A stretch of DNA of 7,759 nucleotides from Bacteroidales bacterium (GTDB lineage: Bacteria > Bacteroidota > Bacteroidia > Bacteroidales > VadinHA17). Made by a program: the position numbers and the translations under genes. Every line of letters starts with the position of its first letter. Position 1 is the stretch's first letter. The stretch spans positions 2,501,224-2,508,982 of the forward strand of contig CP070687.1 of NCBI GenBank assembly GCA_020353115.1, in the 5' to 3' direction. The notes under the pieces are model-generated. The model saw nothing but the letters and a program-made list of their open reading frames with translations, did not search any database and was not told the DNA's origin. Below are positions 1 through 6,988 of the stretch, piece after piece.

Positions 1-1097
1 CCGAATATCCCTTGGCAATCAAGCATCTGTATATTGCACTGGACCAGGCAAGGAAATTCGGTCTGCTGGGAATGAACATTCTTGGAACGGATTTTTCATT
101 TGATATAAGGCTGATTGAAGGGGCAGGAGCCTTCGTATGCGGAGAGGAAACCGCCATGATCCAGAGTATCGAAGGCAGAAGAAGTGTTCCGGTTGCAAGA
201 CCACCTTACCCGGTTGAAAAGGGAATTAACGGTAGCCCGACTGCTATCAACAACGTCGAAACCTGGGCGAACATACCCATTATTATCAGGGAGGGTGCAA
301 AGAAATTTGCCAAAGTAGGAACAAAAAAGAGTACAGGCACAAAAATTTTCAGTCTTGTTGGCAAAATCAAGAATACCGGTCTCGTGGAAGTCCCTATGGG
401 AATCACGTTAAAAGAGATTGTTGAGGTCATAGGTGGCGGTCCGTCAGGAAGGGCGAATATCAAAGCCATACAGACCGGTGGTCCATCCGGCGGATGTATC
501 CCGGTCGACAAGTTTGATCTTACCATAGATTACGAAAGTTTGTCAGAAGCCGGGTCCATGATGGGATCAGGCGGATTGATTGTTATGGATGATCATACCT
601 GTATGGTTGATGTGGTAAGATTCTTCCTTTTATTTACCAGTCAGGAAAGCTGTGGCAAATGCACACCATGCCGGATAGGCACCCGGCAAATGCTGGAAAT
701 ACTCAATAAGATTATAAAAGGTAATGGGGAACCGGATGATCTCCGGAAACTTGAGGAACTGGCTCATACGGTTAAGAAAGGATCGCTGTGCGGACTTGGT
801 CAGACGGCTCCCAATCCGGTCCTGACCGCCCTCAGATATTTCAGGGAAGAATTTGAAAATCATGTAATCGAAAAGCGGTGTCCTGCTACAGTTTGTCGTG
901 ATTTGGTAGAGTACCGTGTAATTCCTGTAAAATGTACAGGTTGCCAGAGGTGCGTTAGTGTTTGCCCAACAGGAGCAATTGAAGGACCACGTGCCAAACC
1001 GCATAACCTTGATCCGGAGAAATGTATCAAGTGCCGTGCTTGTTATGAAATATGCCGGTTTGATGCAATTGCCGGAGATGCAATTGTAATCGAATGA
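1..1097 (+). CDS. nuoF: NADH-oxidising flavoprotein subunit, NuoF/HydB type, with C-terminal 2x[4Fe-4S] ferredoxin domain (5' truncated)
   Basis: The reading frame is open from base 3, so the gene begins left of the window; the TTG at 12 is an internal Leu codon. The N-terminal thioredoxin-like region and the first FMN/NADH glycine motif are therefore not visible. What remains is typical of NuoF/HydB: GAGAFVCGEETA (120-155) of the FMN/NADH domain, an SLBB-like segment (about 375-500) with QTGGPSGGC, then SCGKCTPC (648-671) and a fourth Cys at 789 in LCGLGQTAPNP, which bind the N3-type [4Fe-4S] cluster. A C-terminal ferredoxin domain has two CxxCxxCxxxC motifs (Cys codons 933-965 and 1023-1055). 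Such a tail is found in HydB-like subunits of soluble NAD-linked hydrogenases and formate dehydrogenases and is absent from most respiratory NuoF. The protein should take electrons from NADH through FMN to the iron-sulfur chain of the next subunit in the cytoplasm. A NuoE/HydC partner is expected just upstream. Family call is firm; nuoF versus hydB naming is a choice. Confidence 0.93.
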   Translation, partial: EYPLAIKHLYIALDQARKFGLLGMNILGTDFSFDIRLIEGAGAFVCGEETAMIQSIEGRRSVPVARPPYPVEKGINGSPTAINNVETWANIPIIIREGAKKFAKVGTKKSTGTKIFSLVGKIKNTGLVEVPMGITLKEIVEVIGGGPSGRANIKAIQTGGPSGGCIPVDKFDLTIDYESLSEAGSMMGSGGLIVMDDHTCMVDVVRFFLLFTSQESCGKCTPCRIGTRQMLEILNKIIKGNGEPDDLRKLEELAHTVKKGSLCGLGQTAPNPVLTALRYFREEFENHVIEKRCPATVCRDLVEYRVIPVKCTGCQRCVSVCPTGAIEGPRAKPHNLDPEKCIKCRACYEICRFDAIAGDAIVIE

Positions 1098-1128
1098 TTT
1101 GAATTATTCACGTTATCCTCAGCATTCA

Positions 1129-3714
1129 ATGAATAACTCTCAAGAGAACAATATCAATATTACCGTTGATGGCAACGAAGTCCGGGTTCCGGAAAATTTC
1201 ACCGTGCTTGAAGCAGTTCAGAAATCCGGTTTGTATATACCAAGGTTGTGTTATCTGGAGAACCTTAAACCATACGGAGGTTGCAGGCTTTGTATGGTTG
1301 AAATAGAGAATATGCGAGGCTATCCCACTGCCTGTACAACCCCTGTAGTTCCGGATATGAAAATAAAAACCAAAACCAGGGAACTTCAAAGCATGCGAAA
1401 AGAGATATTTAAACTTATACTTTCAGAACATCCGTTTACCTGTCTGGTGTGTAAAGAGAATCAGGAATGCCCGGAATATATGTTCTCAACCAGGAAAGTC
1501 AGCACTACAACCGGATGTAATTTTTGTACAAGTAACGGAGATTGTGAGCTGCAGGATCTGGTAGATTATCTGGAAATTAAAGAGGTCGACTATCCGATCG
1601 AATACAGAGGAGTTCCGGTTATCCATGATAATCCTTTCTATGAGATTGACTATAACCTGTGTGTCTTGTGTGGCCGATGTGTCAGGATTTGTAACGAGGA
1701 GAGGAACAGCGGTGTTCTTGCATTTGTTCAAAGGGGAAATGCTACACTTGTCGGTACCGCTTTTAATGAAACCCAGTTTGAAGCAGGTTGTGAATATTGT
1801 GGGGCATGTGTTGATGTTTGTCCGACAGGTTCATTATCGGAAAAAATGGGAAGATGGGTTGGCCATCCGGATAAATCAACAATTACCAGTTGTCCTTTTT
1901 GTGGCGTTGGCTGTACCATGAATATCAATACCAGAGTAGATCGTATTACGAGTGTCGGACCTGAGCCTGGTGGCAGAACTCATCCGCTACAACTTTGTCT
2001 CCGGGGAAAATTTGTGCCGGGAGATATCGTTCACCATCCGGATCGAATACAAACTCCTCTAATTCGTAAAGGGAACAATTGGATTGAGGTCGGTTGGGAA
2101 GAAGCCATTGAATTTGCTGCATCAAACCTTGAACGTTACAGGGGAAACCAGTTTGGAATGATCGCCTCAGCCCAAAACACGATGGAAGAGAATTATATCC
2201 TCCAGAAGTTTGCCAGGAAAGTGATGAGATCAAACAATGTCGACCTGTTCGCCTCATACCCCGACCGGACAATACTTAATACAATTCATAATTACTATTT
2301 AAACAATCCTCCTCCCGTAATCGAAAGTATCCCCTCAATGGATACCATTTTGCTGTTGGGTACGGATGCCTCCGTAACCCACCCGATGGTTGAAAACAGG
2401 ATAAGAAAAGCCTATCATAATGGCTCCGACATCATTTTGGCAAATACACATTTCAACAGATCAACGGCATTTACTGCACATCAGGTAAATTACAAACCCG
2501 GAACAATCGTACCCCTGCTGGAATTTCTATCGCATAAAACGGGGCAATTCAAGCCATCCCGCTCCTCCCGGAAGGGGAATGCAAACAAAAGATATTACTC
2601 TGAAATAAGCGCGGTTGTTAAAACAACCGGGATACCGGAAAAGGATATAAAAGATATCCTGTCGGTGCTTAAAAATCCGGGAAAACTGATGATTATTGCC
2701 GGAGACGGTATCTTACGAAGCCCGGATTCCAGTTACGCGATCCATATTCTGTTCAGTCTCGATAAAATTAGTTCTGATAAAAACGGATCTTCTCTTCTTT
2801 TTTTACTGGATGAGGGAAACCGGTATGGAGGCACCTTTGCAGGTATGCATCCGGATTTTTTGCCAGGCTTTAAAAACTTGAATGATAGTGATCTACGAGA
2901 CATATGGTCGGAAAATTGGGGGACGATACTCAGCGATATAAGCGGATTAGGCTGTAACAATATGATCAATAATATCAGGGAAGACGGAATTACCGCACTC
3001 TTTATAACAGGGGATCTCCCGGCACATCAAAACCTGGCAAACCTTAAATTCCTTATTCAGCAAAATCTGTTTCTAACCGAGACCTCAACCTTTGCAGATG
3101 TTTTTTTCCCGATTACAGTCTTTCCTGAAACAGCCGGTCATATCATTACACTCGATCGGAAACTGAAAGAAATTGTTCCTGTAATATCCCGGGCGGAAGA
3201 ACTGAATACTGTTTCGGATACACTCTCCGGGATCTCAACGAAAATGATGGATCAGGGATTTGAATTCAAGCATCCCCGGGATATTTTCGGAGAGATCGTG
3301 TCCTTTACGGATATTACCTTCTCCGAACCAGGAACCAGCCTCTCGGAATATGAGTATCCGAAAGAACAGCCTGTCACCAGGAAAAATGGCCTTGCGGCAA
3401 AACTTGTTCTTGATACTAACGGTTATCATATACTGGGCAATAACCTTTCACAACATATTCCGGATATGAAATCGATTCGTAGTGAAGGTATTCTGAATAT
3501 ATCTCCAGATATGATTAAGAAATTAAAATTAAATGATGGAGACTTTATCAGGGTTCACACCGAATTTGGTGAGAGTAAGCTAAAGGTAAAATGTATGACG
3601 GAATTGAATGGCGAGGTGGCTTTTTTTACTCCAGGCTGGGAGCACCTTAAGCTTGTTTCAACCGGATTAAGTCCTGAAAATACAGTGATAAATGCCAAAT
3701 TTGAAAAAGTCTGA
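1129..3714 (+). CDS. NuoG/formate-dehydrogenase-alpha-like iron-sulfur subunit with degenerate molybdopterin active site
   Basis: I chose ATG 1129 (861 aa); a TTG at 1099 would add ten residues unlike the family, and neither start has a clear Shine-Dalgarno. Domains in order: [2Fe-2S] ferredoxin fold with C41, C52, C55, C69; His-Cys3 motif H101, C105, C108, C114; a second C130-C133-C139 motif; two [4Fe-4S] motifs (C178/181/184/188 and C221/224/227/231); then a molybdopterin-oxidoreductase domain opening with C255, C258, C262, C290 and ending in a molybdopterin-dinucleotide-binding-like fold (about 765-861). Length and domain order match NAD-linked formate dehydrogenase alpha subunits. However, where these have ARxU/CH after NNVD, this protein reads ASYPDR (375-380), so the catalytic Sec/Cys-His is Pro378-Asp379. 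The Lys after the cluster Cys is Arg292, and the usual RGQNN is DEGNR (561-565). I infer no formate dehydrogenase activity and a role as an electron wire, as in complex I NuoG. The gene starts 31 bases after nuoF. Confidence 0.9.
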   Translation: MNNSQENNINITVDGNEVRVPENFTVLEAVQKSGLYIPRLCYLENLKPYGGCRLCMVEIENMRGYPTACTTPVVPDMKIKTKTRELQSMRKEIFKLILSEHPFTCLVCKENQECPEYMFSTRKVSTTTGCNFCTSNGDCELQDLVDYLEIKEVDYPIEYRGVPVIHDNPFYEIDYNLCVLCGRCVRICNEERNSGVLAFVQRGNATLVGTAFNETQFEAGCEYCGACVDVCPTGSLSEKMGRWVGHPDKSTITSCPFCGVGCTMNINTRVDRITSVGPEPGGRTHPLQLCLRGKFVPGDIVHHPDRIQTPLIRKGNNWIEVGWEEAIEFAASNLERYRGNQFGMIASAQNTMEENYILQKFARKVMRSNNVDLFASYPDRTILNTIHNYYLNNPPPVIESIPSMDTILLLGTDASVTHPMVENRIRKAYHNGSDIILANTHFNRSTAFTAHQVNYKPGTIVPLLEFLSHKTGQFKPSRSSRKGNANKRYYSEISAVVKTTGIPEKDIKDILSVLKNPGKLMIIAGDGILRSPDSSYAIHILFSLDKISSDKNGSSLLFLLDEGNRYGGTFAGMHPDFLPGFKNLNDSDLRDIWSENWGTILSDISGLGCNNMINNIREDGITALFITGDLPAHQNLANLKFLIQQNLFLTETSTFADVFFPITVFPETAGHIITLDRKLKEIVPVISRAEELNTVSDTLSGISTKMMDQGFEFKHPRDIFGEIVSFTDITFSEPGTSLSEYEYPKEQPVTRKNGLAAKLVLDTNGYHILGNNLSQHIPDMKSIRSEGILNISPDMIKKLKLNDGDFIRVHTEFGESKLKVKCMTELNGEVAFFTPGWEHLKLVSTGLSPENTVINAKFEKV

Positions 3715-3715
3715 T

Positions 3716-4528
3716 ATGACAGAAATAATCGAACGAATACAACTGGTTCCGAATATTCATACCTGTACGGTGAAGGCTCCGGAGATTGCCAGGAAGGCTC
3801 TGCCCGGCCAGTTTGTAATTGTAATCCCTGATGAATACAGCGAACGAATACCCATTACTATTGCCGACTGGGATAAAAAAGCCGGTACCGTAACCTTTGT
3901 CTTTGTTGAGATTGGTTCATCAACACAACGGCTTGCCGAACTGAATACGGGGGATAAAGTCTATTCCTTTACCGGACCTTTGGGAAAGCCTTTTGAATTG
4001 AACAAATTTGGCACCGTTGCCCTGATTGGGGGATGTTATGGGATTGGCGGGATCTATTCGGCAGCTAAAGCCCTGAAGAAGAAAGGAAACAAAGTGATCT
4101 CCTATTCCGAAGCCCGGAGTAAGTTTCTCCTGTACTGGAACGATAAACTCGAGGAAGCATCCGACGAAGTCCGGTATGCAACGACAGATGGATCAGAAGG
4201 TATGAAGGGACATGCCTGGGATAGTTTACGGCACAATCTTGAAGAAGGGGAAAAGATCGATTATATTATCGCTGTCGGCTGCACATTCATGATGTACAAG
4301 ATCGCTGAGGTAACGGGAATCTTTAATGTACCTACCATTGTTAGTATGAACCCTGTTATGATTGACGGAACGGGAATGTGCGGGGCTTGCCGGATTGTTG
4401 TGGATGATCAGACAAAATTTGCATGTGTGGACGGACCTCATTTCGACGCACACAAAATAGACTGGGATATTGTTATGTCCCGTCGTAAGGCATACTTCGA
4501 GGAAGAGATCATTTCAAAAGAAAGGTAA
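3716..4528 (+). CDS. nfnA: NfnA/SudB-type FAD and [2Fe-2S] subunit of NADH-dependent reduced ferredoxin:NADP+ oxidoreductase
   Basis: ATG 3716 gives 270 aa beginning MTEIIERIQL, as usual for the family, one base after the preceding stop; ATG 3692 would overlap the upstream gene and add eight unmatched residues. The protein is a ferredoxin-NADP reductase-like flavoprotein: FAD-binding barrel with RIPITIAD (44-51), NAD-binding domain from VALIGG (101-106), and a C-terminal cluster loop. The ligands appear to be D217, C222, C225 and C237 (DGTGMCGAC and FACVDG), the Asp plus three Cys pattern known for NfnA. In characterised NfnAB complexes this subunit binds NADH, and its partner bifurcates electrons from NADPH to NAD+ and ferredoxin, or runs the reverse reaction. 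The dinucleotide loop reads GGCYGIGG (105-112) where relatives usually have GGGxGxAP. Databases may label it sulfide dehydrogenase beta or PyrK-like; with nfnB next to it and no pyrD, NfnA is the better call. Confidence 0.9.
   Translation: MTEIIERIQLVPNIHTCTVKAPEIARKALPGQFVIVIPDEYSERIPITIADWDKKAGTVTFVFVEIGSSTQRLAELNTGDKVYSFTGPLGKPFELNKFGTVALIGGCYGIGGIYSAAKALKKKGNKVISYSEARSKFLLYWNDKLEEASDEVRYATTDGSEGMKGHAWDSLRHNLEEGEKIDYIIAVGCTFMMYKIAEVTGIFNVPTIVSMNPVMIDGTGMCGACRIVVDDQTKFACVDGPHFDAHKIDWDIVMSRRKAYFEEEIISKER
4521..4525 (+). promoter_or_regulatory. Shine-Dalgarno-like site for nfnB
   Basis: AAAGG lies seven bases before ATG 4533, inside the last codons of nfnA. It supports 4533 over the upstream in-frame ATG 4470, which would place 21 extra, uncharacteristic residues in front and overlap nfnA by 59 bases. 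It is the clearest ribosome binding site in the operon and suggests coupled translation of the Nfn pair. Confidence 0.6.
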
Positions 4529-4532
4529 TCCT

Positions 4533-5930
4533 ATGGCAAAGATAAGTCCCAAGAAAACACCTATGCGGGAGCAACCTCCGAAGGAGAGGATCCATAATTA
4601 CGATGAGGTGCCTTTTGGTTATTCTCCGGAAGAAGCTGTTATCGAAGCCCAGCGGTGTATACAATGCAAAAAACCCGGGTGTATTGCAGGCTGTCCGGTT
4701 GAAATTGATATTCCCGGATTTATACGGTATATAACCGAAAAGAATTTCAAGGATGGGATAACCCTGTTAAAAGGAAAAAACATATTACCGGCAATTTGTG
4801 GCAGGGTATGTCCCCAGGAAGAACAGTGCGAGAAGGTATGTGTCGTTGGGGTAAAGAATGAGCCGGTTGCAATCGGCCGGCTGGAACGGTTTCTTGCCGA
4901 CTGGGAAAGAGAGCAGGGAGAGATTGACATCCCGTCGAAGCCGAAATCGTCAGGAAAGAAAGTTGCCATCGTAGGTGCAGGACCTGCCGGGATAACCGCC
5001 GCAGCCGACCTTGTCCGGTGGGGACACAAAGTGGATATGTTCGAGGCTCTTCATGAACCGGGAGGTGTTCTCGTATATGGTATCCCCGAATTCAGGCTAC
5101 CCAAAGAAATTGTCTTCAGGGAAATTGATTTTTTAAAACAACTCGGTGTCCGGTTATTCACCGATTCCGTTATCGGAATGGTACGTAGCATAGACGAATT
5201 ACTCGAAAAATACAATGCCGTCTTTTTAGGTACTGGAGCCGGATTACCATGGTTCCTGCAGGTCCCGGGAGAAAACCTGAATGGAATTTACTCTGCAAAT
5301 GAGTACCTTACCCGTGCCAACTTGATGAAAGCCTATCTTTTCCCACAATATAAGACTCCCATCATAAAAGGAAAACGCATCGCCACTGTGGGAGGAGGTA
5401 ATGTGGCGATGGATTGTGCCAGAACCGCATTACGGCTTGGAGCTGAAAAATCCGTCATCATCTACCGGAGAACCAGAAAAGAAATGCCGGCTCGTGATGA
5501 AGAGATTCATCATGCCGAAGAGGAAGGAGTTATTTTTCAGTTCCTCTCCAATCCCGCTGCTTTCCACGGTGACGACAGAAACTGGGTCAGCGAAGTTGAA
5601 TGCATCCGGATGAAACTGGGAGAACCGGATGACTCCGGCCGCCGCAGACCGGTTCCGATTCCCGATGCCAACTTCAGAATGCCTATTGATGTAGCTATTA
5701 TCGCAATCGGGAACAGTCCCAATCCCCTCATCCCTTCAACAACCCCGGATATTGAAACGGGTAAATGGGGGAATATCGTGGCCGATCCCGAATCAGGGAA
5801 AACATCGAAAAAGGGTGTGTTCGCAGGTGGTGATGTGGCAACAGGAGCCGCTACCGTTATCCTGGCTATGGGTGCCGGAAAAAAATCAGCCCGCGGAATA
5901 GACGAATACCTCCGGACAGGAGTGTGGTAA
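4533..5930 (+). CDS. nfnB: NfnB/SudA-type NADPH-binding flavin and 2x[4Fe-4S] subunit (GltD-like)
   Basis: 465 aa, the usual length for NfnB/SudA and the archaeal-type GltA family. The N-terminal domain carries two [4Fe-4S] sites: C42, C45, C50, C54 and C89, C93, C99, C103 (AICGRVCPQEEQC is near-invariant in the family). FAD-binding motif VAIVGAGPAG spans 144-153; the NADPH domain has VGGGNVAMD (286-294) with YRRTRKEMPAR (311-321), whose arginines suit the 2'-phosphate of NADPH. The second FAD segment is FAGGDVATGAA (430-440). In characterised NfnAB this subunit holds the bifurcating FAD and exchanges electrons with NADPH, NfnA and ferredoxin in the cytoplasm. It is often labelled glutamate synthase small subunit, but no large subunit is nearby and nfnA precedes it by four bases. 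All eight cluster cysteines are present, so an active enzyme is likely. It is the last gene of the operon. Confidence 0.93.
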   Translation: MAKISPKKTPMREQPPKERIHNYDEVPFGYSPEEAVIEAQRCIQCKKPGCIAGCPVEIDIPGFIRYITEKNFKDGITLLKGKNILPAICGRVCPQEEQCEKVCVVGVKNEPVAIGRLERFLADWEREQGEIDIPSKPKSSGKKVAIVGAGPAGITAAADLVRWGHKVDMFEALHEPGGVLVYGIPEFRLPKEIVFREIDFLKQLGVRLFTDSVIGMVRSIDELLEKYNAVFLGTGAGLPWFLQVPGENLNGIYSANEYLTRANLMKAYLFPQYKTPIIKGKRIATVGGGNVAMDCARTALRLGAEKSVIIYRRTRKEMPARDEEIHHAEEEGVIFQFLSNPAAFHGDDRNWVSEVECIRMKLGEPDDSGRRRPVPIPDANFRMPIDVAIIAIGNSPNPLIPSTTPDIETGKWGNIVADPESGKTSKKGVFAGGDVATGAATVILAMGAGKKSARGIDEYLRTGVW

Positions 5931-5939
5931 ATAAAGGAA

Positions 5940-5983
5940 AAAGTAGAAAGTAAAAACTATGTAATACTTCTTACTTTCACTTT
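5940..5983 (+). terminator. AT-rich hairpin after nfnB, possible 3' end signal
   Basis: AAAGTAGAAAGTAA (5940-5953) pairs with TTACTTTCACTTT (5971-5983): 13 base pairs with one bulged A (5945) and a 17-base loop, starting nine bases after the nfnB stop. It lies where an operon terminator is expected, between convergent genes. Against this, the stem has only four G-C pairs and no run of T follows, so it may be a weak mRNA 3' structure or chance. Confidence 0.25.
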
Positions 5984-6005
5984 AAACTGTAAACTTTGCA
6001 ACTTT
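5966..6005. repeat. Diverged ACT-led heptamer-like tract
   Basis: ACT recurs at 5966, 5973, 5979, 5986, 5993 and 6001, a spacing of 6 to 8 and mostly 7: ACTTCTT, ACTTTC, ACTTTAA, ACTGTAA, ACTTTGC, then AACTTTT. The units share an ACTnTRA skeleton with the clean array that begins at 6056, and look like a decayed relative of it. It overlaps the right arm of the hairpin. Confidence 0.45.
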
Positions 6006-6055
6006 TCCCAGGGGATGTCTATCCGTCCGGCAGGTGGGCCTTCAATAGTGTTATT

Positions 6056-6128
6056 ACTCTGAACTCTGAACTCTGAACTCTGAACTCTGAACTCTGAACT
6101 CTGAACTCTGAACTCTGAACTCTGAACT
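6056..6128. repeat. Tandem heptamer array (ACTCTGA), about 10.4 copies
   Basis: Ten identical ACTCTGA units run from 6056 to 6125, followed by a partial ACT. The array ends 11 bases before the stop codon of the minus-strand gene and fills most of the convergent intergenic region. Perfect identity suggests recent expansion by slippage and likely copy-number variation between strains. There are no unique spacers, so it is not a CRISPR. The plus strand has TGA stops in every frame; the minus strand is open in all three. Confidence 0.98.
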
Positions 6129-6139
6129 TTTATCCTGAT

Positions 6140-6988
6140 CTACCACTCCTTACTATCCTCCAGCCTTATCTCATTCAAATCTTCCCTGCTTAGTCCATGC
6201 CACCGGCATCCCTTCCTGGAACAGATATAAAAGTCTATAAGTTTCTTTCTTGCACTGATCTCGATTTGGAAAATTTCACTTGCACACTCCCCGCATTTTT
6301 GATCTTTCAGCACCAGGCTTTTGTTACATTTCGGACACGATATATCTTCTATAATCTGATCCTCGGGTAACAATATGGTAGATCTTGAGGTAAATATGTT
6401 CAGGTAAGGGCTAAGCATAATAAAACCTTTTTCCTTACCCCTTTTGACTTTGAATTTTATTGATCCCTCTTCAATTAATGATTTCTTACAATGAGGACAA
6501 TAGGATTGAAGGAAGGTACCCGAACGTATAATCTCCAGTTTTTCTACTTCGAAATCCTCGAGATGGTGATGCAGACGGTCCGTATCTTCAAACAGGTTTT
6601 TCAAAGCAAATGAAAAATCGACGAACTTTAAAAAATGATTTTTACAGCCAATTCTCGAGCAGATGGAAACATCGCCACCCAGTTTAAGGTCAAAGGGAAC
6701 CATGGGGGCCTTACAAACGTCACAATCAATCCTGGATTTAAGATCCGAATTGCATAAAGGGCAACGCAGGGTTGCTATCTCATCTTTCGTAAGTTCAATA
6801 TCAACCAGGTAATTATAGCTATCCCAAACCGAGCTGAGGTTGATTGTCCCATTCGCCTCTCCAATTTCTATCTTAAGTTTGATGCTTGGGCAGTTATCAA
6901 CAAGGTGCTCCTCATCCATGAGGGATTTTCCGCAGACAGGGCATTTCACCTTCAGGGATATGAGGTTGAACATTGCATTGTCTTCCAT
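6140..6988 (-). CDS. Uncharacterised protein with two homologous zinc-ribbon halves
   Basis: 282 aa from ATG 6988 to TAG 6140; a second ATG at 6973 is an alternative start, and neither has a strong ribosome binding site. I do not recognise the family. The protein is an internal duplication. The N-terminal half has C16-C19, C76-C79, C89-C92 and C110-C115-H118; the C-terminal half repeats this as C164-C167, C218-C221, C232-C235 and C256-C261-H264. Matching landmarks are CPxCxKSL, SIKxK about twenty residues on, CPxCN, and ICSRxGCxxH. Each half could bind two zinc ions through its CxxC knuckles. There is no signal peptide, membrane segment or enzyme motif, so a cytoplasmic structural, nucleic-acid-binding or protein-binding role is possible but unproven. 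An acidic, His-containing linker (about 130-150) joins the halves. It converges on the redox operon and diverges from the peptidase gene, so it is probably its own transcription unit. Confidence 0.85.
   Translation of the reverse strand: MEDNAMFNLISLKVKCPVCGKSLMDEEHLVDNCPSIKLKIEIGEANGTINLSSVWDSYNYLVDIELTKDEIATLRCPLCNSDLKSRIDCDVCKAPMVPFDLKLGGDVSICSRIGCKNHFLKFVDFSFALKNLFEDTDRLHHHLEDFEVEKLEIIRSGTFLQSYCPHCKKSLIEEGSIKFKVKRGKEKGFIMLSPYLNIFTSRSTILLPEDQIIEDISCPKCNKSLVLKDQKCGECASEIFQIEISARKKLIDFYICSRKGCRWHGLSREDLNEIRLEDSKEW

Larger units (their letters stand above)
5931..6139. other. Convergent intergenic region
   Basis: 209 bases between the nfnB stop and the stop of the minus-strand gene. It holds the AT-rich hairpin, the decayed and the clean heptamer tracts, and a GC-rich island at about 6007-6042 that contrasts with its surroundings. 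I see no gene, tRNA or strong Rho-independent terminator in it. Confidence 0.8.

Noticed and set aside
1099..1128. TTG start for the large subunit giving ten extra N-terminal residues.
   Set aside because: ATG 1129 is the more usual codon and places the ferredoxin domain near the N-terminus as in relatives; the TTG has no ribosome binding site.
1129..3714. Calling the large subunit an active formate dehydrogenase or an [FeFe]-hydrogenase (HydA).
   Set aside because: The Sec/Cys-His catalytic pair is replaced by Pro-Asp, and no H-cluster motifs are present; the C-terminal region is a molybdopterin-oxidoreductase fold.
3716..4528. Dihydroorotate dehydrogenase electron-transfer subunit (PyrK).
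   Set aside because: No pyrD neighbour; the Asp plus three Cys cluster loop and the adjacent nfnB fit NfnA.
4533..5930. Glutamate synthase small subunit (GltD).
   Set aside because: The fold is shared, but there is no large subunit nearby and the adjacent nfnA makes the NfnAB pair the better reading.
6007..6042. GC-rich island as a Rho-independent terminator.
   Set aside because: Only short pairings such as GGAT/ATCC (four base pairs) could be drawn, with no T-tract on either strand.
6056..6128. CRISPR array or protein-coding repeat.
   Set aside because: Seven-base units with no spacers, and a period that breaks codon phase with stops in all plus-strand frames.
5957..6139. A minus-strand open extension of 60 codons beyond the TAG of the zinc-ribbon gene, running through the heptamer array (repeat peptide SEFRVQS) to a TAG at 5959-5957.
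   Set aside because: The heptamer is stop-free on that strand by nature, the rest is short, and the zinc-ribbon protein already ends after a complete second half. No read-through signal was seen.
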